Origin: an uncultured Oscillospiraceae bacterium
GTDB taxonomy: Bacteria; Bacillota; Clostridia; Oscillospirales; Oscillospiraceae
Direction of reading: 5' to 3'
Assembly: GCA_905234575.1 (NCBI GenBank)
Contig: CAJOIG010000014.1
Coordinates: 1 to 18,849 of the forward strand
DNA length: 18,849 bases
A program made the position numbers and the translations under genes. The notes below the pieces were generated by a model. The model was not told where the DNA came from. It did not search any database and saw only the letters and a list, made by a program, of their open reading frames with translations. Below are positions 7,471 through 15,038 of this stretch, one piece after another (position 1 is the first letter of the stretch; every line of letters begins with the position of its first letter).

Positions 7471-7644
7471 CGCCTCCTTCCGCGCAGCTTACATTAGATT
7501 CGTAAATTTTATTTTACCCGTTCTTTGTCCCATTTTCCACAAGCAATTTGCACAAAAACCGCCCCCATCCTTCTACGAGTCCTCCAATGCCGTTGCCTAT
7601 CCCGGCAAAACTGTGTATAATACCGTCGGAAGGCCGGTGATCCT
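7471..7644. other. Divergent intergenic region between atp operon and ispE
   Basis: This 174-base gap is noticeably A+T-richer than its surroundings, especially 7490-7560. It must carry the leftward promoter of the ATP synthase operon and the rightward promoter of ispE. The ispE promoter is clear (7593-7621). For the atp operon several weak -10-like words lie on the - strand around 7505-7520, but I could not pair one confidently with a -35 box. No RNA motif was recognised. Confidence 0.6.
7593..7621 (+). promoter_or_regulatory. Predicted sigma-A promoter of ispE
   Basis: TTGCCT at 7593-7598 and TATAAT at 7616-7621 are separated by 17 bases, a near-consensus housekeeping promoter. Transcription would start near 7628, leaving a short leader before the ispE ATG at 7645. 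Confidence 0.75.
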
Positions 7645-8499
7645 ATGCTCGAACGCGCCCACGCCAAGCTGAATCTCTCCCTGGACGTGCTGAAAAAGAC
7701 CCCCGACGGCTACCATGACCTCCGCATGGTCATGCAGGCCGTGGACTTCGGGGACGACCTCTATATCGACCTGACCGAGGACGGGAGCTTCGCTCTCGAC
7801 CCCGGCCTGCCCTACCTCCCCGCGGACGACCGGAACCTCGCCCTGCGGGCGGCGAAGCTCTTCCTGGAGGGGACCGGTTTTGGCGCCTCCATCCGCATGG
7901 TGAAGCGCACCCCGGTCTGCGCCGGGATGGGCGGCGGCTCTTCGGACGCGGCGGCGGTCCTGCGGGCGCTGAACCGGCTCACCGGCGCCAAACGCTCCGC
8001 GGACGAGCTCTGCGCCCTGGCGGAGAGGATCGGCAGCGACGTGCCCTTCTGCGTCCGGGGCGGCACCATGCTGGCGGAGGGCCGGGGCCAGCTCCTCACG
8101 CCGCTTCCTCCCCTGCCCGACTGCGCCATCGTGGTCTGCAAGCCGTCCTTCGCCATCTCCACCCCGGAGCTCTTCGGACGGGTGGATCGGCGCAAAAGCC
8201 GCCTGCGCCCGGACACGCCCGGCCTCATCGCCGCCCTTGCGGAGGGCGATCTTCCCGGCGCCGCCCGCCGGATGTACAACGTCTTCGAGGACGTGCTCGA
8301 CCGCCGGCAGGGCGAGATCCGGACCGTCAAGAACCGTCTCGTGGACCTGGGCGCCCTCGGGGCCGCCATGACCGGCACGGGCAGCGCCGTGTTCGGCGTG
8401 TTTTCCGACGCCGCCGCCGCCGAAAACGCCCGGCAGGCCCTCGCCGCCCGCTACTGGGAGTGCTGGCTCACCCGGCCCGTCCCCCCCGAAACGATCTGA
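7645..8499 (+). CDS. ispE: 4-diphosphocytidyl-2-C-methyl-D-erythritol kinase
   Basis: This cytoplasmic GHMP-family kinase phosphorylates the 2-hydroxyl of CDP-methylerythritol in the non-mevalonate (MEP) isoprenoid pathway. It has 284 residues, normal for the family. The N-terminus AHAKLNLSLDVLKK supplies the conserved lysine (Lys8), DGYHDLRMVM is a family signature, the ATP-binding glycine loop is PVCAGMGGGSSDAAA (about 90-104), and GSDVPFC gives the likely catalytic Asp132. A C-terminal GHMP motif is visible as AMTGTGSAVFGVF. A GGTGAT-type ribosome binding site precedes the ATG, and a good promoter lies just upstream. It is followed by spoIIR, an arrangement I know from other Clostridia. 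Confidence 0.95.
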   Translation: MLERAHAKLNLSLDVLKKTPDGYHDLRMVMQAVDFGDDLYIDLTEDGSFALDPGLPYLPADDRNLALRAAKLFLEGTGFGASIRMVKRTPVCAGMGGGSSDAAAVLRALNRLTGAKRSADELCALAERIGSDVPFCVRGGTMLAEGRGQLLTPLPPLPDCAIVVCKPSFAISTPELFGRVDRRKSRLRPDTPGLIAALAEGDLPGAARRMYNVFEDVLDRRQGEIRTVKNRLVDLGALGAAMTGTGSAVFGVFSDAAAAENARQALAARYWECWLTRPVPPETI

Positions 8500-8519
8500 C
8501 CCGGTTTGAAACAAAAAAA

Positions 8520-8564
8520 CACCGTCCATACTATCGTCAAAACAAAACGATAGTATGGACGGTG
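8520..8564. terminator. 18-bp perfect hairpin between ispE and spoIIR
   Basis: The arms 8520-8537 and 8547-8564 are perfectly complementary with a nine-base A-rich loop. On the - strand the stem is followed by a T7 run (A7 at 8513-8519), a textbook intrinsic terminator pointing left, although no leftward gene lies immediately upstream of it. In the rightward direction the tail ATTGTTT is a weaker U-tract that could end ispE transcripts. The last bases of the right arm (GGTG, 8561-8564) are also the start of the likely spoIIR ribosome binding site. Confidence 0.8.
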
Positions 8565-8571
8565 ATTGTTT

Positions 8572-9159
8572 ATGCGGAAGGACGTGCTGAAGCCCTGGGA
8601 GACGGCGCTGCTGCTGGCGCTGTGCCTGACCTTCCTCGTCGGCCTCTGGGCGGACGGGCGGCAGCGGGCCCTGGCGGACGGGCTCATCCGGCTGCACGTC
8701 GTCGGCGCGTCGGACGCGCCGGAGGACCAGGCCGAAAAGCTGCAGGCCCGGGACCGGGTCCTCGCCCGGCTCGCTCCCCTGCTGGAGGACTGCCGGACGC
8801 GAGACGATGCAGTTGACATAATCTTGGAGCAAAGCGACGAGCTCGCGGCGCTGAGCGGCGGAAGCGTGACCCTCGGCACAGAGGTCTATCCCCGGCGGGA
8901 CTACGCGGATTTCTCCCTCCCGGCGGGGGAGTATCTCTCCCTGCGAATCGTGCTGGGCGAGGGCCGCGGCGCGAACTGGTGGTGCGTGGTGTTCCCGCCG
9001 CTGTGCACAGAAGCGCTGGCGGAGGGCGTCGATGAGACAGAGGCCTTTTCCGCCCTGGACGCGAAAAGCGCCGATCTCATCGCCGGCAGCGGCCGGGAGT
9101 ACGATCTGCGCTTTCGGGTGGTGGATTGGTGGGGACAGCTCAAGGAGGTTTTAGGTTGA
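8572..9159 (+). CDS. spoIIR: Stage II sporulation protein R
   Basis: SpoIIR is made in the forespore and acts across the septum to trigger SpoIIGA, which processes pro-sigma-E in the mother cell. The 195-residue product starts with an N-terminal hydrophobic export segment (ALLLALCLTFLVGLWA), consistent with secretion to the intermembrane space. Family hallmarks are LIRLHVVGASDAPEDQAEK and GRGANWWCVVFPPLCTE. The ATG at 8572 is chosen over an in-frame TTG at 8566 because GGTGAT lies about five bases before it; that site is partly inside the hairpin. In model Firmicutes the gene is sigma-F dependent; I could not identify a sigma-F promoter here with confidence. Its stop is only seven bases from the stop of the convergent gene, with no terminator between. 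Confidence 0.95.
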   Translation: MRKDVLKPWETALLLALCLTFLVGLWADGRQRALADGLIRLHVVGASDAPEDQAEKLQARDRVLARLAPLLEDCRTRDDAVDIILEQSDELAALSGGSVTLGTEVYPRRDYADFSLPAGEYLSLRIVLGEGRGANWWCVVFPPLCTEALAEGVDETEAFSALDAKSADLIAGSGREYDLRFRVVDWWGQLKEVLG

Positions 9160-9166
9160 CATAATC

Positions 9167-9745
9167 TTATCGGCCCGGCATGGCCGGCAGCTCCGGCGTT
9201 TCGTCCGGCGCGTCCTCCTTGCGGACGATCTCCGCCTCCCCGCCGTAGAGGGTGACGACGGTGCGGCTCTCCTGAGTCATGACCATGAGCCCGCCGTGCT
9301 TGTCCACGGCGAAGGCGAAGCCGTACAGCGGCATCCCCCGGTAGGCGGTGTTCACGAATTTCATGACGGTGCGGCAGTGCGCGCAGTACGCCGTGAGGAG
9401 CTCGGCGCGGTTTTCGGGGTAGCCGGTCAGCGCCGGGACCGCCGCCGCCAGCACCGCTTCCCGGAACGCCTCCGCCGGGACCGGCAGGACCGAGGGGTCC
9501 GGCAGGAAGGTAAACACCAGCGTCCCCGCCGCCGTGGCCCGGCAGGTGACGGCGCACACACGCCGGCCTCCCAGCACGACGTGGTTCGGCCAGAGGATGG
9601 CCGCGTCCGCGCCCGCGGCCTCGCGGACCCAGGTCGCGCACACCATGGCGAGGCACCGGGCCTCCGCCACGGGGCAGCGCAGCGGAGCCGTGAGGGCGAA
9701 GCCGCCCTCCGCGTCCTCGCAGGAAAAGCCTTCGGGAAGAAGCAT
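9167..9745 (-). CDS. Degenerate biotin-ligase-like protein behind pyruvate carboxylase
   Basis: This 192-residue protein resembles the second half of a biotin-protein ligase (BirA). LWPNHVVLGGRRVCAVTC (about 51-68) lines up with the KWPNDILVNGKKIAGIL block of BirA, but the Asp after WPN is His. About 117-173 resembles the BirA C-terminal beta domain: LLTAYCAHCRTVMKFV, then GFAFAVDKHGGLMVM and LYGGEAEIV. The GRGRRGR biotin/ATP loop and the region before it, which take up about 90 residues in true ligases, are absent. Catalysis as a normal ligase therefore seems unlikely. The ATG at 9745 has GGAG nine bases upstream; an ATG at 9754 touches that site. It lies 63 bases downstream of pyc on the same strand, with a hairpin between. 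It could be a binding partner, regulator or relic; the homology call is by eye. Confidence 0.6.
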   Translation of the reverse strand: MLLPEGFSCEDAEGGFALTAPLRCPVAEARCLAMVCATWVREAAGADAAILWPNHVVLGGRRVCAVTCRATAAGTLVFTFLPDPSVLPVPAEAFREAVLAAAVPALTGYPENRAELLTAYCAHCRTVMKFVNTAYRGMPLYGFAFAVDKHGGLMVMTQESRTVVTLYGGEAEIVRKEDAPDETPELPAMPGR

Positions 9746-9770
9746 GGGAATCATCTCCGATTCATGGAAA

Positions 9771-9794
9771 ATCGGGGCGGCAAGCCGCCCCGAT
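9771..9794 (-). terminator. Hairpin between pyc and the biotin-ligase-like gene
   Basis: Arms 9771-9781 and 9784-9794 form an 11-bp, very G+C-rich perfect stem with a two-base loop. On the - strand it lies 15 bases after the pyc stop and is followed by a short T4 run, so it probably ends most pyc transcripts. The downstream gene has no obvious promoter of its own and may depend on read-through. Confidence 0.75.
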
Positions 9795-9808
9795 GATGGG
9801 ATTGCGGA

Positions 9809-12800
9809 TTACTTGAGGGTGATGAGGAGCTCGCCGGCCTTGACGTTGTCGCCCTTCTTGATGAGGACCTGGTCGATGACGCCGCCCTTGGGCGCGACGA
9901 TGGAGGTCTCCATCTTCATGGCCTCGACCACGGCGAGGACCTGGTTCTCGTCCACCTCGTCGCCGGGCTGGACGTCCACGCGGGAGATCATGCCGGGGAT
10001 GGAGGCGCCGATCTGCCGGTCGTCGGAGGCGTCCGCCATGACGATGGTGGAGCCCGTCTCCTTGGCGAAGGGATCGACCACGGCCACCTCACGGCGCATG
10101 CCGTTGAGCTCGAAGAGCACGTTGCGGGTGCCGTCCTCGTTCATGTCGCCGAGGCCGACGTACTTGATGACCAGGGTCTTGCCGTCCTCGATGTTGATCT
10201 GGTTGACCTCGCCGACGGCCATGCCGTTGAAGAAGACGTGGCTGCCCATCCGCATGATGTAGCCGTACTCCTTGCGGTGCCGGATGTAGTCCTCGAATAC
10301 CTTCGGGTACATGGCGTAGCTGATGAAGGGCCGGTCGTCCTCGTCCGGGGCCTCGGGCCAGAACTTGTGGACCTCCTCGCCGATCTTCTTCCAGTCCACG
10401 GGCGGGATCTGCGCGCCGGGACGGCCCTCGATGGGCTTCTCGCCCTTGAGGACGATCTCCTGCAGCCATTCGGGGATGCCGCCGACGGGCTGGCCCATGA
10501 GGCCCTTGCAGAAGCTCACGACGCTGTCGGGATAGGCAAGGGAAGCGCCCTTGGTGCGGATGTTCTCGGGGGTGAGGTCGTTCTGGACCATGAAGATCGC
10601 GAGATCGCCGACCATCTTCGACGACGGGGTGACCTTGATGATGTCGCCCAGCATGTCGTTGACGGTCTTGTACATCTCCTTGACCTCCTGGAACCGGTGG
10701 CCGAGACCGAGGGCCTCGACCTGGGGCTGGAGGTTCGTGTACTGACCGCCGGGGATCTCATAGCGGTAGATGTCGGTGACGGGACCCTTGAGGCCCTTGT
10801 CGAAGCTCTCGTAGCGCAGGCGGACGTCGGACCAGTAGTTGTCGAGCTCCTGCAGGCGCTGGGGATCGAAGCCGGTGTCCCGCGGCTGGCCTTTCAGGGC
10901 TTCCACGAGGGCGTTCATGGAGGGCTGGCTCGTCAGGCTCGAGAGGGCCTGGACCGCGGTGTCCACGATGTCCACGCCGGCCTCCGCCGCGAGCAGATAC
11001 GTCGCGATCTGGTTGCCGGTGGTGTTGTGGGAGTGCAGGTGGATGGGCAGGCCGACCTCCTGCTTGAGGGTGGAAATGAGCTTCTTCGCGCTGTAGGGCT
11101 TCAGCAGGCCGGACATATCCTTGATCGCCAGGGTGTGCGCGCCGAATTTCTCGAGCTCCTTGGCGAACTTGACGTAGTAGTCGAGGGTGTACTTGTCGGA
11201 ATGCGGGTCGAGGATGTCGCCGGTGTAGCAGACGGTGGCCTCGAGGAGTTTTCCCTGGTTCAGGACCTCCTCCATGGCGGTCTGCATGGAGGGCAGCCAG
11301 TTGAGGCTGTCGAACACGCGGAAGACGTCGATGCCCTCCCGGGCGGCGGTCTTGACGAAGACCTTCACGAGGTTATCGGGATAGCAGGCGTAGCCCACGA
11401 GGTTCGAGCCGCGCAGCAGCATCTGGAACGGGATGTTCGGGATCTTCTCCCGGAGCATCTGCAGGCGCTCCCAGGGGCTCTCGTGCAGGAAGCGGTAGGC
11501 GGTGTCGAAGGTGGCGCCGCCCCACATCTCCAGGGAGAACGCGCCGTTCAGGATGTCGGCGGTGCCGTCGGCGCCCTTGACCATGTCGCGGGTACGCATG
11601 CGGGTAGAGAGCAGGCTCTGGTGGGCGTCGCGCATGGTGGTGTCGGTGATGAGGAGCTTCTTCTGGTCGAGGACCCACTGCTGCACGGCCTTGGGGCCCT
11701 GCTTGTCGAGCATTTCCTTCAGGCTGCCCTCGTACTTCGCGGGCGTCTGGGCCACAGGGAAGCGGGGCGGCGCGTACTGGTGGCGCTCCGCGTTCGGGTT
11801 CGCGACCTGGATGTTCGCGATGTACTTCAGCACGCGGGTGGCGCGGTCGCCGCCGCGGGCGTCGAACTCGAAGAGCTCGGGGGTCTCGTCGATGAACTTT
11901 GTGTGGCAGCCGCCCTTGCGGAAGGTCTCGTTCGAGAGGACGTTCGTGATGAAGGGGATGTTCGTCTTGACGCCGCGGACATGGGTCTCGCGGATGGCGC
12001 GGGTGGCCTTGCGGCAGGTGCCGAGGAAGGTGTTGTCCCAGCAGGTGATCTTGACGAGCAGGCTGTCGTAGTAGGGGCTGATGACGGAGCCCGTGGCCGC
12101 GTTGCCGCCGTCGAGGCGGACGCCGAAGCCGCCGCCGGAGCGGTAGGCCGTGATCTTGCCGTTGTCGGGCGCGAAGTTGTTCTTCGGGTCCTCGGTGGTG
12201 ACGCGGCACTGGATGGCGTAGCCGTTGATGTGCAGGTCGTCCTGGCTCGAAAGGCCGATGTCCGGCGTGGAGAGAGGGTAGCCCTCCGCCACGAGGATCT
12301 GGGCCCGGACGAGGTCCACGCCCGTGACGAGCTCCGTGACCGTGTGCTCCACCTGGATGCGGGGGTTCATCTCGATGAAGTAGTATCCGCCGTTTTTGTC
12401 CACGAGGAACTCCAGGGTGCCGGCGTTCGTGTAGCCGACGGACTTCGCGATCTTGACGGCGTCGGCGCGGATCTTCGCGATGGTGTCCTGGGGCACGCTC
12501 CAGGCGGGGGCGAACTCCACGACCTTCTGGTAGCGGCGCTGGAGCGAGCAGTCGCGCTCGCCGAGGTGATAGAGGGTGCCGTGCTCGTCGCCGAGGACCT
12601 GGACCTCGATGTGCTTCGGCTCGACGAGGTACTTCTCGATGAAGATGTCGCCGTTGCCGAAAGCCTTCTCGGCCTCGGAGTGGACGAGCTCGTACGCGGC
12701 CTCGACCTCTTCCTCCTTATCGCAGCGGCGCATGCCGCGTCCGCCGCCGCCGGCGGCGGCCTTAAGGATGATGGGGAAGCCGTATTCGATGGCCTTCTGC

Positions 12801-13249
12801 AGAGCCTCCTTGCCGTCCTTCAGGGGCTCGGTGGAGCCGGGGATGATGGGGACGCCGGCGTGGATGGCCATCTCCTTGGCGGAGAGCTTGTCGCCCATCT
12901 TGGCGAGGATGTCCGAGGACGGGCCGATGAACTTGATGCCCGCCGCCTCGCAGGCCCGGGCGAAGTCCGCGTTCTCGGAGAGGAAGCCGTAGCCGGGGTG
13001 GATGGCGTCCACGCCGTGCTTCTTCGCGAGGTCGATGATGGCGCCGATGTTGAGGTACGCGCCGAGCGGACTGTCGTTCTCGCCGATGAGGTACGCCTCG
13101 TCGGCGCGGGTGCGGAACAGGCTGTAGGTGTCTTCCTTGCTGTAGATCGCGACGGTGTGGATGCCGAGATCGTTGCAGGCGCGGAAGATACGGATCGCTA
13201 TCTCGCCGCGGTTCGCGACGAGGACCTTGGAAAAGCTTTTCGTGTCCAT
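9809..13249 (-). CDS. pyc: Pyruvate carboxylase
   Basis: This biotin enzyme carboxylates pyruvate to oxaloacetate with ATP and bicarbonate, feeding the TCA intermediates and amino acid synthesis. It has 1146 residues, normal for single-chain Pyc. Domain order: biotin carboxylase at about 1-450 (VLVANRGEIAIRIFRAC, then KAAAGGGGRGMRRCD), carboxyltransferase at about 530-810 (TDTTMRDAHQSLLSTRMR with Met539; AIKDMSGLL with the lysine that is carbamylated in the family; HLHSHNTTG metal ligands), allosteric/linker region, and C-terminal biotin carrier domain with VVEAMKMET, putting the biotinylated lysine at about 1112. The ATG at 13249 has AGGGAG seven bases upstream; an in-frame GTG six codons earlier precedes that site and is not needed. 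A good promoter lies just upstream. Confidence 0.98.
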   Translation of the reverse strand: MDTKSFSKVLVANRGEIAIRIFRACNDLGIHTVAIYSKEDTYSLFRTRADEAYLIGENDSPLGAYLNIGAIIDLAKKHGVDAIHPGYGFLSENADFARACEAAGIKFIGPSSDILAKMGDKLSAKEMAIHAGVPIIPGSTEPLKDGKEALQKAIEYGFPIILKAAAGGGGRGMRRCDKEEEVEAAYELVHSEAEKAFGNGDIFIEKYLVEPKHIEVQVLGDEHGTLYHLGERDCSLQRRYQKVVEFAPAWSVPQDTIAKIRADAVKIAKSVGYTNAGTLEFLVDKNGGYYFIEMNPRIQVEHTVTELVTGVDLVRAQILVAEGYPLSTPDIGLSSQDDLHINGYAIQCRVTTEDPKNNFAPDNGKITAYRSGGGFGVRLDGGNAATGSVISPYYDSLLVKITCWDNTFLGTCRKATRAIRETHVRGVKTNIPFITNVLSNETFRKGGCHTKFIDETPELFEFDARGGDRATRVLKYIANIQVANPNAERHQYAPPRFPVAQTPAKYEGSLKEMLDKQGPKAVQQWVLDQKKLLITDTTMRDAHQSLLSTRMRTRDMVKGADGTADILNGAFSLEMWGGATFDTAYRFLHESPWERLQMLREKIPNIPFQMLLRGSNLVGYACYPDNLVKVFVKTAAREGIDVFRVFDSLNWLPSMQTAMEEVLNQGKLLEATVCYTGDILDPHSDKYTLDYYVKFAKELEKFGAHTLAIKDMSGLLKPYSAKKLISTLKQEVGLPIHLHSHNTTGNQIATYLLAAEAGVDIVDTAVQALSSLTSQPSMNALVEALKGQPRDTGFDPQRLQELDNYWSDVRLRYESFDKGLKGPVTDIYRYEIPGGQYTNLQPQVEALGLGHRFQEVKEMYKTVNDMLGDIIKVTPSSKMVGDLAIFMVQNDLTPENIRTKGASLAYPDSVVSFCKGLMGQPVGGIPEWLQEIVLKGEKPIEGRPGAQIPPVDWKKIGEEVHKFWPEAPDEDDRPFISYAMYPKVFEDYIRHRKEYGYIMRMGSHVFFNGMAVGEVNQINIEDGKTLVIKYVGLGDMNEDGTRNVLFELNGMRREVAVVDPFAKETGSTIVMADASDDRQIGASIPGMISRVDVQPGDEVDENQVLAVVEAMKMETSIVAPKGGVIDQVLIKKGDNVKAGELLITLK

Positions 13250-13292
13250 AATTCGCTCCCTTACCACTAGTGATGAGTTATACGCTATTTTA

Positions 13293-13321
13293 AGTATAGT
13301 ATTTTACCGGATTATGTGCAA
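13293..13321 (-). promoter_or_regulatory. Predicted sigma-A promoter of pyc
   Basis: Read leftward, TTGCAC (13316-13321) and TATACT (13293-13298) are 17 bases apart. Transcription would begin near 13286, giving a leader of about 37 bases with the ribosome binding site. No riboswitch-like structure fits in so short a leader. Confidence 0.72.
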
Positions 13322-13346
13322 GATAATTCTATAAATTTATGTGAAG

Positions 13347-13375
13347 TTGACAGAAACCCTCATAAATGGTATGTT
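13347..13375 (+). promoter_or_regulatory. Predicted promoter of the YtvI-like gene
   Basis: TTGACA at 13347-13352 and TATGTT at 13370-13375 are 17 bases apart. The -10 box overlaps the most upstream plausible ATG (13371) of the following gene, so either the true start is further downstream or another promoter is used. It diverges from the pyc promoter with about 25 bases between their -35 boxes. Confidence 0.55.
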
Positions 13376-14588
13376 CAACGAAGGGAATCGTTCGGCATCA
13401 TCCGAAAACCAACACCCGCAAGGAAGTGATCCTACGTCCACGCTCGACCGCCGGCGCCGTTTTCTCGTGAACGCCGCCTACTATGCCGTGATCCTCGGCA
13501 TCGTGTACCTGGTGTTCCGGTATCTTCTCAATCTCATCGGCCCGTTTTTCATCGCCTTCCTCTTTGCCTGGCTGCTGACGCCCGCCATCCGCTTCCTGAC
13601 GGTGCGGGCTCACATGAAATACAACCTGGCCGCGGCCCTGTGCCTTTTGCTGTTCTTCGCCCTGGCCGGAGGGCTCCTGGTCCTCATCGCGAGCCGCCTC
13701 GTGGCCCTGGCCGCGGAGCTGACGCCCCATCTGCCCACCTTCTACCGCGACACCCTCGCCCCCGGCCTCGAGAACCTTTCCGACTCGGTGCAGGGCCTCG
13801 CTGCCCGGGTCGATCCCCGGGCGGCGAAGCTCCTTCAGGAGGCCATGCCCAGCGTCACCGCCTCCATCGGCTCCGCCGTCACCAGCGCGTCCATGGGCCT
13901 CGTGTCCCTGCTGACCGGCTGGGCGACGAGGATCCCGAGCCACCTCATCTCCGCCACGATCTGCGTCATCGCCACGATCTTTCTGACCGTGGACTTCCAC
14001 CGGATCACCGCCTTCCTGCTGCGCCAGGTCCCGGAGCAGCCCCGGCATGTCGTCGCCGAGGCCAAGGACGCTCTGGGCGGCATCCTGCGGAAATACGGCC
14101 GGGGCTACGCCATCATCATGGGCGTCACCTTCCTCGAGATGCTCGCCGGCATGCTGCTCCTCGGGCAGAAGAACGCCCTCCTCATCGCCCTCGCCATCGC
14201 CGTGTTCGACATCTTCCCCATCGTCGGCGCCGGCACGATCCTGGTGCCCTGGTGCGTGATCTCCCTGCTCTCCGGCGCGACGGGCCGGGGCATCGGCCTC
14301 CTCATCCTCTACATCACGGAGGTCTGCGTCCGCCAGTACATCGAGCCGCGCATCGTCGGCCGGCAGATCGGCCTGCATCCGCTCCTGACCCTGATGACGA
14401 TGTTCGTGGGACTCAAGCTGTTCGGCGGCGTCGGGCTCTTCGGCCTGCCCATCACCTGCGCCATCGTCGCGAGCCTGGAGGCCGCGGGCGTCATCCACAT
14501 CCTCCGGCACGGCGAGGCTCCCCGCCCGTCCGCCGCGAAAAATCATGAAAATCCCGCGGAAGCTCTTGACAATCCTTCCGACGGATGA
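13371..14588 (+). CDS. ytvI: YtvI/AI-2E-family multi-pass membrane protein
   Basis: This is a polytopic membrane protein of about 405 residues from the AI-2E transporter (PerM) superfamily. The paired N-terminal spans (AAYYAVILGIVYLVFRYLL, then LIGPFFIAFLFAWLLTPAI), a long amphipathic loop with the LLQEAMPSV helix, and the C-terminal block of spans (ALLIALAIAVFDIFPIVGAG, YITEVCVRQYIEPRIVGRQIG, LHPLLTLMTMFVGLKLFGGVG) match sporulation integral membrane protein YtvI. Its molecular function is unknown; the sporulation context agrees with spoIIR nearby. The start is uncertain: neither the ATG at 13371 nor the GTG at 13341 has a good ribosome binding site, while AAGGAAGTGAT at 13420-13430 has no in-frame ATG/GTG/TTG at the right distance. 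The final codons overlap the tRNA promoter. Confidence 0.78.
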   Translation: MFNEGNRSASSENQHPQGSDPTSTLDRRRRFLVNAAYYAVILGIVYLVFRYLLNLIGPFFIAFLFAWLLTPAIRFLTVRAHMKYNLAAALCLLLFFALAGGLLVLIASRLVALAAELTPHLPTFYRDTLAPGLENLSDSVQGLAARVDPRAAKLLQEAMPSVTASIGSAVTSASMGLVSLLTGWATRIPSHLISATICVIATIFLTVDFHRITAFLLRQVPEQPRHVVAEAKDALGGILRKYGRGYAIIMGVTFLEMLAGMLLLGQKNALLIALAIAVFDIFPIVGAGTILVPWCVISLLSGATGRGIGLLILYITEVCVRQYIEPRIVGRQIGLHPLLTLMTMFVGLKLFGGVGLFGLPITCAIVASLEAAGVIHILRHGEAPRPSAAKNHENPAEALDNPSDG

Positions 14589-14594
14589 TAAAAT
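14566..14594 (+). promoter_or_regulatory. tRNA-cluster promoter embedded in the ytvI 3' end
   Basis: TTGACA at 14566-14571, a 17-base spacer and TAAAAT at 14589-14594 form a near-perfect sigma-A promoter. The -35 box and spacer lie inside the last codons of the YtvI-like gene (stop 14586-14588). Transcription would begin right at the first tRNA. Confidence 0.85.
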
Positions 14595-14604
14595 CACTAG
14601 GCTT

Positions 14605-14679
14605 GCGGGCGTAGCACAACGGCTAGTGCACCAGCCTTCCAAGCTGGGGACGTGGGTTCGATTCCCATCGCCCGCTCCA
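14605..14679 (+). tRNA. tRNA-Gly (anticodon TCC)
   Basis: The acceptor arms GCGGGCG and CGCCCGC pair fully; the anticodon stem CCAGC/GCTGG encloses loop CTTCCAA, giving anticodon TCC. The T arm carries GTTCGATTC. The discriminator is T and the CCA end is encoded (14677-14679). Confidence 0.96.
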
Positions 14680-14732
14680 CTCTGGATGCCGGTCCTGGCT
14701 GCGTCGTCGGCTCGTCCGTTCGTATGCGGTGT

Positions 14733-14809
14733 GCGCCAGTAGCTCAGGTGGATAGAGCAACTGCCTTCTAAGCAGTAGGCCGGGGGTTCGAGTCCCTCCT
14801 GGCGTGCCA
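14733..14809 (+). tRNA. tRNA-Arg (anticodon TCT)
   Basis: The acceptor GCGCCAG pairs with CTGGCGT, the first pair being a G-U wobble. The anticodon stem ACTGC/GCAGT encloses CTTCTAA, anticodon TCT. The T loop is GTTCGAGTC; the discriminator is G and CCA is encoded at 14807-14809. Confidence 0.95.
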
Positions 14810-14828
14810 ACTTCATATCGTCTCTCAT

Positions 14829-14906
<78 letters not shown>

Positions 14907-14964
14907 TTTTTTTACGTTCCGCCGCAGTCCGCGGCTCAATCACATAACGGATGGCGGCATCCAT

Positions 14965-15038
14965 AGGGATGTAGTGTAACGGTAACACACCGGACTTTGA
15001 CTCCGATATAGTGGGTTCGAATCCCGCCATCCCTGCCA
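14965..15038 (+). tRNA. tRNA-Gln (anticodon TTG)
   Basis: The acceptor AGGGATG pairs with CATCCCT; the anticodon loop CTTTGAC between CGGA and TCCG gives TTG. The T arm carries GTTCGAATC. The discriminator is G and CCA is encoded at 15036-15038. The next tRNA remnant begins at the very next base. Confidence 0.93.

Noticed and set aside
8812..9168. GTTGACATAA words as Xer/dif recombination sites
   Set aside because: The reverse complement TTATGTCAAC resembles a XerD half-site, but I found no XerC half-site six bases away at any of the copies.
10238..13270. A very long open frame (about 1010 codons) on the + strand opposite pyruvate carboxylase
   Set aside because: It is the mirror of a highly G+C-biased gene; its product is low-complexity (Leu, Val, Asp, Gly, Glu, Arg) with no domain, and pyc is certain on the other strand.
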